A stretch of 64,000 nucleotides of DNA, from contig NC_079873.1 in the NCBI RefSeq assembly GCF_023065955.2, positions 10,244,566 through 10,308,565 on the forward strand, written 5' to 3'. The DNA comes from Ursus arctos. Its lineage: Eukaryota; Chordata; Mammalia; Carnivora; Ursidae. Every line of letters starts with the position of its first letter. Within the stretch, counting starts at the first letter, position 1. Shown piece after piece: positions 21,346-30,204 of this stretch. The notes under the pieces were generated by a model. The model made no database searches. It was not told the origin of the DNA and was given only the letters and a program-made list of their open reading frames with translations. Position numbers and translations under genes: made by a program.

Positions 21346-22023
21346 CCCAGGGAAGAACAGACTTGTGACATCAGAGGACGGGATGTGGAGGAGAAGGGAG
21401 AGAGAGCCCCCTCCCACCACGTGACTCAGCTGGTCGGGATGTCTGTTCTCTCTGCAGAATGCTGGGCTTCCACCCCTGCAAACTCCTTCCTTCCCCGGCG
21501 GACCGTTTTATGGGGCTTCACGGTCTGACTGAAGTTCATTTACCCGACCCTGGCAGAAGAGAGTCAGAGGACCAGCCCGCGGTCTCTGTTTTATTCGCTT
21601 TCTTTAGGATTTGTCTCTCACGCTAGCTGAAACCTACATATATAATTATATATTAGATATGCATCATAAGATATATATTAGGGAAGAAAAAATACCTAAG
21701 AGGGAAGAAAACCCACAACATGGATTTAACAAGCTGTATGCAGTTTGGCATCAGAATTATAACCCATACACTGTCTACAACTAACATATGTGACAGAAAG
21801 AGAAAGTTGAGCTTGAGCCCAATTCATAAAAAGGTATCCCTCCGTATTTAAAAGTAAGCATAACATGCTACAAGTATATCTAGCTGACATTTTGGTGACT
21901 TCTTGGAATGAAAATGAAAATAGAACGGTTTTTCTTACTGGGCATGATTGTATCTATATAGAGCTTTATTCATGAGCTCTCCCTCAAAGTCAAAAGGGTG
22001 TTTTCAAGAGCAGTCTACATGTT
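21346..22023. other. Unique sequence, AT-rich towards the right
   Basis: A TA-rich stretch (ATATATAATTATATATTAGA) lies at about 21638-21657. No gene is recognised. Confidence 0.4.
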
Positions 22024-22042
22024 CGGCGTAAAGGCTATTATT

Positions 22043-22234
22043 ATTTTTTTTAAGATTTTATTTATTCGACAGAGATAGAGACAGCCAGCGAGAGAGGGAA
22101 CACAAGCAGGGGGAGTGGGAGAGGAAGAAGCAGGCTCCTAGCGGAGGAGCCTGATGTGGGGCTCGATCCCATAACGCCGGGATCACGCCCTGAGCCGAAG
22201 GCAGACGCTTAACCGCTGTGCCACCCAGGCGCCC
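22043..22234 (-). mobile_element. Young bear-type CanSINE with perfect 19-base duplication
   Basis: The plus strand ends in CCACCCAGGCGCCCC, the reversed head. Inside are CATAACGCCGGGATCACGCC, CTAGCGGAGGAGCCTGATG and a TTTAAGATTTTATTTATTC tail. CGGCGTAAAGGCTATTATT occurs exactly at 22024-22042 and again at 22235-22253. An identical duplication and low divergence from the copy at 23268 indicate a recent insertion. The sub-type is the one I associate with ursids. Confidence 0.96.
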
Positions 22235-22253
22235 CGGCGTAAAGGCTATTATT

Positions 22254-23250
22254 GTACCAAAAATGACGAACTGCCGCTTTCACGAGCCTTCTCGCACACC
22301 CAGATACTATGGGACCACAGGTCTCAGCCCATCCAAGCATAGAAAAGCCTTCTTCTTGGTCATGAGCCATACGTTTCCAAGCATCACTGGTTTCTGTACT
22401 ATGATTTAAGCATTCGGTTGACCCACTTACTTTCACTGTCTCTATTAAAGGTATTTATAGAAACTCAAGTCAACTACAGGGATGAACCCCGAAAACCACA
22501 GGGTGAAGGGTTCTCTGACCGATCACAGCTTGCCAGCTGGCTGGGTTGAGCACCCACCTTAGAAGCGAACATAAAGACAAGTTAGAGACCACCCTCTCCT
22601 AAAAAATCTCTTCCAAGGTTTGACGCTTTGTTGCTCAACACTTCCAAAAAAAAAAAAAAATGTGCAAGATCCCGAATCAAAATCCTCTAACAACCTGATC
22701 TTTTAATGACTTAGTTTGAGATAATCCCGCAAACCGTCTACATTCAATACCTCTGGCCTCTGGTAAGCTAGAAAAGATTTTGAAAACCCGTTTAGCCTGT
22801 TCCAACATTTTCTTCTGATTTTACTTCTCATTTTTCACTTGAGCCATCCTCCTCGAAGTCCACACCCACAATCAACTATTCCTTTAAATGACGGCCCAGC
22901 CAATTTTGTTGTCTCACGGCAGCCTCCAACTTCAGACCGTCAGAATGAGATTCATCTGTGATCTAACTACGTTCGTGGGAAAACCGGATGATGTGCCCAA
23001 ACGGGGTGGTCTTACGCATTTTTGCAAAGACTGCTTAAGTGCATTCAAACCAAAAGATGGCAATTGTTACTTTGTGACGGGCTTCTTCTCCCTCAGCAGT
23101 TTAAGGGAGAATGAAATCCAAAACAAAATTCAATTCGGCACCAAAGGGGACAATCGTGACAGCTGTGCTATTGGTTTTGTTTAAAAAGCATCTAACAAAA
23201 CCATTCAATTATACACATGGCAGAATAAAATACTTTTTTGGCTATTACTT
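22254..23250. other. Unique sequence between two inverted SINEs
   Basis: It contains an A run at about 22647-22660. A 98-codon open frame at 22888-23184 has no family signature that I recognise. 23150-23240 is AT-rich and could be conserved. Confidence 0.4.
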
Positions 23251-23267
23251 AAGAATATTATCGTTAG

Positions 23268-23457
23268 GGGCGCCTGGGTGGCTCAGCGGTTGAGCGTCTG
23301 CCTTCGGCTCAGGGCGTGATCCCGGCGTTATGGGATCGAGCCCCACATCAGGCTCCTCCGCTAGGAGCCTGCTTCTTCCTCTCCCACTCCCCCTGCTTGT
23401 GTTCCCTCTCTCACTGGCTGTCTCTGTCAAATAGATAAATAAAATCTTTAAAAAAAA
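23268..23457 (+). mobile_element. Young bear-type CanSINE with perfect 17-base duplication
   Basis: The head GGGGCGCCTGGGTGGCTCAG is followed by GGGCGTGATCCCGGCGTTAT, GGCTCCTCCGCTAGGAGCC and TAGATAAATAAAATC with a poly(A). AAGAATATTATCGTTAG lies at 23251-23267 and at 23458-23474, identical. It is the inverted partner of the copy at 22043-22234, about 1.03 kb away. Confidence 0.97.
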
Positions 23458-23474
23458 AAGAATATTATCGTTAG

Positions 23475-25654
23475 ATATTGTTGAAGGGGGAAGGCAGAGT
23501 ACGGAAGGGGGTCTACATTAAATATGGAAGACATTTTCAAATTAAGGAGAACTCTGAAGTCTGGGTCTGTATCACAGTCTTAGAAATCAAAGCTATTGGA
23601 CAAATCACAAATTCTCCGGGTGATACCCTGATCTACGTTCACCTTGAAGAACTATATGCAAATGAACAAGTCACCATTTCTGCCTTGTTCACAACTTCAC
23701 CATGTTCTTTTCGTTAGGCTGATAGCGCGGGACAATTCTAAAAGTTACCTTCACTAACGGCCTCAAAAATCTCACTGACGCTTATGAAAAACCATCTGAG
23801 TTGGACAAAGCATGATAGAAAAATTGTGACTAGCAAGAAGGAAGAGTATACATTTGTAACATTCTGGGGCATGCGTCCATTTTTGGCCAGAACAATCAGC
23901 TATGTGTAATGAGTAGGATGGGAGATGGCTCGTAAAGCTGAATAATATTCTTTGAGACCCCTGAGTTAAGTCAGTCTGACTGAAGGGACGAATACTTCTG
24001 AAAGCCAAAACAGGAGTCACAAACACTGACACAAAATGGATGTATTAGATCGAACCATACAAGCTGCTAACATTGACTAAGAACAGCAATTTCACAGTAG
24101 GTTCAATATTTGCGAGTCGTCTGCAGAATTCGAGCCAGTTCCACACGCATGCATGGAATCACCTTCCAAGTGCTGACATCTCCAAGAAGCACAAGACTTC
24201 ACAAGAGAGTCACCCACAGACTGCAGGGCCCGAGAACCCTCCGAAACCAGCGCGATCCTACCGGCTGCAAGCACGCTAGTGTCACAACAAAGAAGATGAG
24301 AGGAGGGAAGAGAATTTGGGGAAAGCTTCGCAGAGCTGGGCTGGCTACTGCAGTGTGCTTGGGAACTGCTGGGTAGGAGAGGGTAGGGAAGGGTGGAGAA
24401 GGGAAGGCAAGAGTAGGAAAGGACCCAGCAGAGCAGGGTGGATAACAGAGAAGCGTAGAGAAGGGAAAGGCAGGACAGGGAAAGGGGAGAGTGTCCCCAG
24501 AAACACCAGAGAGCACACAAACAGGAAAACGGTGCTGTCAGTGTGCTGCGGAGGTGATTTTCCCGACAGAGGGTTCAGAGCACAGGGGGTGTGTGTGTTG
24601 GGGGTGGAGAGTGGGGGAGGGAAATGAAGGCTAGTGACCAGGGCCGTAGGCCAGTATTCACGTAGGTTGAACACCTTGCTGATCCCGGAGGCAGCCTGGT
24701 GCTGGGGGGGAGGGGGCGGGGGGGGGCACAAGAACGAATCTGATCTGTACTTTACAAGGGTCATCGTCTTTCATCATCTTGGTCGTGTGAATGACAGAGT
24801 GGCACAGGGTGAGGCCAGAGGCTGGCAAACAAGCCACCATGAGGGCCAAGCTTTGGCCCCGGGGGCGTGGGGGGGACGGACCCCGGTGACCGCGCACTGG
24901 ATACATGCGGGTGGGAAAGGAGGAGGATGCGAAGGGCAGTCTGGGGTTTCCGGCGCGGGTGGGTGGGGACGTGGTCCCGGTCCCCGGCACACAGCAGGTC
25001 CTCCACAAGTACATTTTAAATGAGCAGTGAACAGATGACCGGGGAGAGACACAGACTAAAAACACACAGATTAGAGAATTTAGGGAACACGGTCTCTTAA
25101 ATATAAAGGGAAAGGGAAACCGTGAAAGGGAGGGTCAAAGAGGCTAAGGAGGGAAAACGAGAAAAGCAGGGGAACGAGACTGAAGTGGAAGGAGAGAAGT
25201 AGAAGAGGGTCCACGAAGGGCATAGACTGTCAGATGTTGTCAAATACTGTAGAAAGAGCAAAGAGGATGAGGACCGCCGATCAGAAAGTTATCTATTTAC
25301 CACCAAACAGTCACTGGAACTTCCAGAAGAATCTGGGTCGAGTGATGGCACAGGAGGAGCAAGACACCTGGGGCTTCTCCACCGTCATTCCTCTCAGAAT
25401 AGGATGCTCCGGGGGCCCGGGGGACACTGTCATCTCATACCTGGGGCTCAGGCCTGCGCCTGCCATCTTGGTCCAGTTTCCAAACTTGTCGAGAGAATTT
25501 TCATTTTTCTTCTCCGATCTATTCCATGACTATCTTCCCAGGTTTATTTTGTTACGAACAGCTCTGGCCGGCAGGTTCACGGCGCGCGCACATGTGTGCG
25601 TGCGGGGTCCGCACACCAGCAGCAACTCTCCCACACCAGCGGGACGTCCTACAA
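23475..25654. other. Unique sequence with polypurine and G-rich tracts
   Basis: 24360-24500 is almost all purine, with repeated GGGAAGG-like units. 24703-24726 is a near-continuous G tract. 24880-25000 is GC-rich. 25220-25360 (GTCAGATGTTGTCAAATACT, GAGGATGAGGACCG, GTCGAGTGATGG) faintly resembles a common old mammalian repeat that I cannot name. Open frames of up to 210 codons are unrecognised. Confidence 0.4.
24703..24726 (+). repeat. G-run, potential G-quadruplex
   Basis: Runs of seven, five and ten G are separated by single A and C bases, enough for a four-tract quadruplex on the plus strand. Confidence 0.8.
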
Positions 25655-26325
25655 CTCAACTCAGTTCTGACACTCTCTACCCAGGGGCCATCGGATCCCA
25701 CAGGTTAAGGGCTCAGGCCCTTGAGACTGCCGTTCCCCACCCCCCAGTTGTGCCCCCCCCAAATTCAGATGCCAGTTCCAAATCTGGTTGTCGCCTGCGC
25801 TTCCCACTGACCAGCTATAGATCAGAGGCTCCAACGACCCCCTTCCTTCTCGGATTCAATTGCTAGACCAGCTTCTAGAACTTAGAGGAACATTTTACAT
25901 ACTAGATTATGGGTTTATTATAAACGATACGAAAGGATACAAATCAGAAGCTAAATGAAGAGATGCTTCCAAGCTCCCTTCCAGCACGGGACTGTCCCCA
26001 AATCTCCATGTGCTCACTGACCGCTGTCCTTTCGGGGTTTTATGGAGGCTTCATTACCAAGGCATAATTGATTGAATCATTGGCCAGAGGTGGAGATGGG
26101 GGAGGGATGGGACTGGGACTGAAAGTTCCATCACTCTAATCGCAGAGTCGGCTCTACCAGTAGCCAGTCCGCATCGTTAGCTTCCAGAAGTCGGTCACCT
26201 CATTAACATAGAAAAAGACACCTGTGTGGCTCTCCCTTACCGGAAATTCCAAGGGCTTCAGGAGCTCTGTGCCAGAAGTCAGGACTGAATATTTCTTATA
26301 ATAAATCACAATTTCACCAGCTCCT
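25655..26325 (-). repeat. Solo LTR of an endogenous retrovirus-like element
   Basis: Read on the minus strand it starts near GTGAAATTGTGATTTATTAT. It then contains CAGAGCTCCTGAAGCCC, TTGGAATTTCC, GGAACTTTCAGTCCCAGTCC, AATCATTCAATCAATTATGC and AGCCTCCATAAAACCCC (promoter region near 26045). A polyadenylation signal (TTTATT on the plus strand, 25914-25919) lies about 130 bases further on. It ends near GTAGAGAGTGTCAGAACTGA. This matches an LTR family common in mammals that I recognise but cannot name firmly. Both ends are approximate and no internal genes are present. Confidence 0.6.
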
Positions 26326-26454
26326 AGTAAATTTGCCTTACATATCTCATATGCCTGTGATCCAAAATATTGATGGGAGCGTTGAACATGACAAGACCAC
26401 GGTGAGAGACTCTCGTGTCGGCCGCTATGGGCATCATCCTCGTCAGCCGACTGG

Positions 26455-26560
26455 TTCGTTCGTTTGTTCACTTGTTCATTCATTCGCTCATTCAACCAAG
26501 GTTCATTAAGCACCTACCACATGCCAGAAACTGAGTCCCTATTCTATGTTACATGGCTGT
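26455..26560 (+). repeat. MIR/L2-like fragment
   Basis: TTCATTCATTCGCTCATTCA followed by AAGCACCTACCACATGCCAG has the familiar form of an ancient MIR or L2 3' region (TTGAGCACCTACTATGTGCCAG). Confidence 0.5.
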
Positions 26561-26687
26561 GATTGTCCAGTCAACCGGGAATTCATCGAGAACGGCATGA
26601 ACACATGAGAATGCACAATAATCTACTTACATAGCCTCATCAAGGTCACCAGGCTATCAATCAAGTCTGTCAAATGCCTACTCTTTC

Positions 26688-27253
26688 TGACGTGGAAAAC
26701 GGGGGCAAAAGAAAAAATTAAATTTCCCTACTGCCTACAGCCCACTGACAAGTCCTTAACACAGGCAGAGTGACCTTCCTCTGGGAGCTCAGCTGCCTCG
26801 ATGTTGACACTTTGCTGAGGGCAAAAGGCGATCTTAGCCTGAACCCCCAGGATCCTGTGAGTCTACTTTAACATATAGAAATTCCTTTGGAAACTTCCTT
26901 GATCTCTATCCCCCAAGACATGCGTTAGCAATCATCCTCCAAGGATACGGCCCACCGACACACATGTGAAGGCTCTCATGACTGAGTTTTTATACTAAAC
27001 AGTAATAAATGACCTTTCCCTAACAATAGCCAGCCCTGTCAAGGTCCTGGAAACCTTGTTTCCAAAATGCCTTGGAGACTTACGCTCTCCCTGACCCCCT
27101 CCCAACTTGAGAGTATATAATCAGTCACCTGTCACAACCCCAGTGCAGCTCTTTCTGCCCACGGGTCCTGTCCCTGTGCTTTAATAAAACCACCTTATTG
27201 CACCAAAAATGGTCAAGAATTCTCTCTGGACTGTTCTCTCCTGGACCCCAACA
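26688..27253 (+). mobile_element. Solo LTR, retroviral class I-like, with 4-base duplication
   Basis: It begins TGACGTGGAAAACGG and ends GGACCCCAACA. TTTC lies immediately before it (26684-26687) and immediately after it (27254-27257), as expected for a 4-base target duplication. A TATATAA box (27114-27120) and an AATAAA signal (27183-27188) are correctly spaced. The end features CTTTAATAAAACCACC and TCTCTGGACTGTTCTCTC are typical of class I LTRs. No gag, pol or env sequence is attached, so recombination between paired LTRs probably removed the provirus. The regulatory core looks intact and could act as a promoter or poly(A) site. Confidence 0.75.
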
Positions 27254-27257
27254 TTTC

Positions 27258-27532
27258 TACATCACTTCTGCTTCCCTGAAATTAGATTATAGGTTTCTTA
27301 TGGCCTCAGAATGACTCCTCGGAGGGGAGTCATTTAATCACCAGGAGGTATGTTTCCATATTTATTCAAACTACTAATTCCTCTGAAATTTGCACATTTC
27401 AACCAATAGTTTTTCCCCCCCAAAGTCCGGCCTCTTAGAGACTGAGCCACAGCTTCCTAGTGGCCCCGCAGCTCCAGGGAACAGAGCCTCCTCCTTCTCC
27501 TTCCCACTTACCTCTCTTCCCATTCTTGTCAC
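27258..27532. other. Unique sequence
   Basis: Nothing is recognised between the LTR and the microsatellite. Confidence 0.4.
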
Positions 27533-27563
27533 TTCTTTTCTTTTCTTTTCCTTCCTTCCTTTC

Positions 27564-27611
<48 letters not shown>

Positions 27612-27613
27612 TC
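27533..27613 (+). repeat. CTTT/CTTTT microsatellite in a SINE tail
   Basis: It begins with CTTTT and CCTT units and then runs into about twelve uninterrupted CTTT units (27565-27613). It is the expanded, reversed tail of the SINE that follows. The homopyrimidine mirror symmetry could support triplex DNA. Confidence 0.9.
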
Positions 27614-27797
27614 GTAAGATTTGAGAGCGAGCAAGCACAGGGTAGAGGGGCAGAGGGTGAGGGAGAGAGAGAATCTCAAGCAGACTCCCCACTGAGCATG
27701 GAGCCTGACGTGGGGCTCAACTCACGACCCTGAGATCATGACCTGAGCCGAAACCAAGAGTCAGGCACTTATCCAGCTGCGCCCCCCAGGGGCCGCA
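27614..27797 (-). mobile_element. CanSINE
   Basis: The plus strand shows GTAAGATTTGAGAGCGAGCA, then TCTCAAGCAGACTCCCCACT, GACGTGGGGCTCAACTCACG and CCTGAGATCATGACCTGAGC, ending CTGCGCCCCCCAGGGGCC. It is an older copy with a mutated head. Its tail forms the adjacent CTTT repeat. Confidence 0.9.
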
Positions 27798-29014
27798 CCG
27801 ACAGTTTTCTTTACAGATCATCTCTCTTCTCCTGGTGGATGGATGCTCCCTCCTTTGTAATGAGCCAGCACGCCCCCCGCCCCGATTCCCCGAGCCCCTT
27901 CTTCTCACTGCTGAGTAAGGAGCAAAGACTGCATTTGTGGAAGACATCATGCTGACCACCTCCAAACCAAGACAAGCAACTCAAGGCCAGTGAGTTTCTC
28001 CAAGACCTATTCTTTCCACACCGTGTCTGGGGCCTAGCAGGCCTCCACATGTCTCACGTCGTTCACGTGCCCGGGCCTAAGCCTTCCTGTGCAGCAACCT
28101 CAGAACCACAGCGGCCTCGCTTCACATTCTAGTGTGCCTGAATGGATGAATTTTAAATAAACCGCGTTTTAAAAGAAATTTTTGTTAAGTGACTCCTATT
28201 TCACATGATTCCCCATGATAAAATTAAAGATGTGTTCTGGTAGCAAGCATCTGAGCCTTGGAGGGAAAAGAATTACAAATACTGCAAGAATTCTTAAATC
28301 TTACCTTTAAAGCAGAAAAGGTACTTTTAATATAAAGTAGCAATAATATTAAAAATACGAATGCTTCTGTGCTGTGTTCAAAGTGTTGCATAAATTGAAA
28401 ACTGCAAGAACTAGAAATACAGAGCCAGAAATGTGGAAGAGGACTGTTTAGAACTGGGTCTTTTCCATAATTGGACCTTCCTAAAGCTTTATTGATTTGG
28501 CAAAGCTTTTGCCTCCCTTTACCAGAATGACATTTCTAATTTTGCAGCCAGTGTGGGTTTGTAATGCCTTTTGATTTCTTAGGCTCTTTCCTGATTTTCT
28601 CAGTCCCGCCTCTATATTTGTTACACTTTCCTTTACAGGCAAGGACGCCACATACAGCTAAGAGCTGAGATGACAGATCAGCTTGGATGATGTGGATGAA
28701 AACCCTTACAAAGCTCCGGAAGCGTAGGCCGGCACCCTCGCTGTTTCTCTTTACTGGAGGAGGTGGCTCCCAGGCTGGCCACCGCCCCCCGGCTGGCGAG
28801 TACCCGTCGCGAGGAGCAAGCCTACGGGAGCCCCCGACAGCCCAATCCCTTCCCTGTCTCATCAGCTGTCTAACGACAGCAGTGTCCTCACAAAGCTGCA
28901 AGAGCCGCCCTCACGCTGATAGCTGAGTTTAGCAGAAGCCACTGGAGGGCCGAGGAACCTCTCTCTCTCTCTGTCCTGGCAAAAACTCCATTGAACATCA
29001 TTTTCGAAAGGCGA
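27798..29014. other. Unique sequence, AT-rich centre
   Basis: 28130-28560 is AT-rich with TTAATATAAAGTAGCAATAA and similar stretches and may be conserved non-coding DNA. 28700-28850 is GC-richer. No exon is recognised. Confidence 0.4.
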
Positions 29015-29400
29015 GCAAGGGAGGGGGTTCAGCAGGAGCGGCTTGAGGCTTCCCGTGGTGGCAACAGCTGTGGCACGAGGGGCTGCAAGGGAGCAGGTGG
29101 GGGGGCAGCGGACGGGCGCCAGCACGGGCAGCGCTGCAGCAGGAGGCGGGGGTGCGCTCCCCTCATGGCTGTGGACCGCGCGTTCGTCCCCAGGTCAAGG
29201 TCGGCACCGCTGCCTCTCGCCCATCTCTTCGCCCAGGGCGGCCCAGCCCCGGTGCGAGGGCCAGCCGGGCGCCCTGGGCTCCCTGCACTAGGGGCCCGAA
29301 GCTCCGCCCTCGTTCCGACGACCGCAGGTGTCTCCCGGGGGGCACGGTCACCCCGGCTGACAACCGCCGCCTCACCTCGATCTTTGCTTCCCTGCGTTTC
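29015..29400. promoter_or_regulatory. GC/CpG-rich segment, possible CpG island
   Basis: There are many CpGs across about 390 bases, for example GACCGCGCGTTCGTCCCC, GCCGGGCGCCC and CGTTCCGACGACCGCAGG. The composition creates long overlapping open frames (up to 234 codons on the minus strand) without any known motif. No start signals or splice sites can be assigned. Confidence 0.35.
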
Positions 29401-29409
29401 CTTTCCCGG

Positions 29410-29580
29410 GCCCTGGTGATCCGCAGCTGGCCAGTGGGGCTCTGAAATCCGCACCCCAGAACCCCGCGCGCCCACAGAGCCCGCTCCCACAGCCACACGT
29501 GTGCGGGGGCCAGGAGCTTTAGAATCTCCCCAGGTGATTCCACTACACAGCCACGGGACGCATGAAATCTGCGCTACAGG
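29410..29580 (-). repeat. MER5-like element
   Basis: It shows GGTGATCCGCAGCTGGCCAG, then GGCTCTGAAATCCGCACCCC, and ends with AGAATCTCCCCAGGTGATTC and ACTACACAGCCACGG. This is the MER5 pattern with elevated CpG. Confidence 0.45.
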
Positions 29581-29814
29581 GAAGGGGGCCCGGCAGAGCC
29601 ACTTCGGGAGAATTCTACAGAAGGCAGTTGCATGGATGGCTAGGATGCGGTCAGGGTGGCCGCGCTGGACTGGGGAACAGGTGGAGAGCACACGCCCAGG
29701 TGAGGCAGACATGAGAAACCGGGCAGGCGTCACAGCCAGGGAGAGGGGGTTCAGGGCCGATGCCGAGACTCAGCTTGGACCCCTCGAGAACAGGGACGGG
29801 AGGCTCTGTGCTCG

Positions 29815-30198
29815 CTTCCTAGGGCCGCTGTGACAAAGTACAGAAATTACTCCAGCTCTGGAGGCTGGAGGGCCAAAATCAAGGAGTCAGTGGGGCCATG
29901 CTCCCTCTGAGGGCTCTCGGGGAGCAGGCTTCCTGCCTCTTGTCATTTCTGGTGGCTCCCCGCAATCCCTGCTTGCAGACTCAGCATTCAGGCCCTGGTC
30001 TTCGTCATCACGCACCGTTCTCCATGTGTGCCTGCGTTTCCTCTCCGAGGCTGCCGGGCACGTTGGACTAGGGCCCACCAGGATGGAGCACGGCCTCATC
30101 TTAACAGGACCGCATCCACAAAGACCCTATTTTCAAATAAGGGCCTATTCACAGGTACCAGAAGTTAGGGCTTCAACATTTTTTTCTAGGGGACACAA
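29815..30198 (-). repeat. MLT1-type MaLR LTR, reverse orientation
   Basis: The plus strand begins CTTCCTAGGGCCGCTGTGAC AAAGTAC, then CTCTGGAGGCTGGAGGGCC, TGGGGCCATGCTCCCTCTGA and TTGGACTAGGGCCCACC. It ends with AAAGACCCTATTTTCAAATA, CAGGTACCAGAAGTTAGGGC and GGGGACACAAC. This is an MLT1 LTR read backwards, solo. Confidence 0.82.
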
Positions 30199-30204
30199 CT
30201 GGGA

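Noticed and set aside
22888..23184. 98-codon frame between inverted SINEs
   Set aside because: It looked protein-like at first (cysteine and lysine-rich), but I know no family with this pattern and there is no start context, splice signal or neighbour to support it.
25234..25866. 210-codon open frame, plus strand
   Set aside because: Its 3' part enters the solo LTR and its 5' part has a faint likeness to an old repeat. No protein motif is seen.
27374..27692. KERKKERKK-type frames
   Set aside because: They are translations of the CTTT microsatellite.
29029..29733. 234-codon open frame, minus strand
   Set aside because: It runs through a CpG-rich stretch and a MER5-like repeat. Alanine, glycine, proline and arginine richness follows from the base composition.
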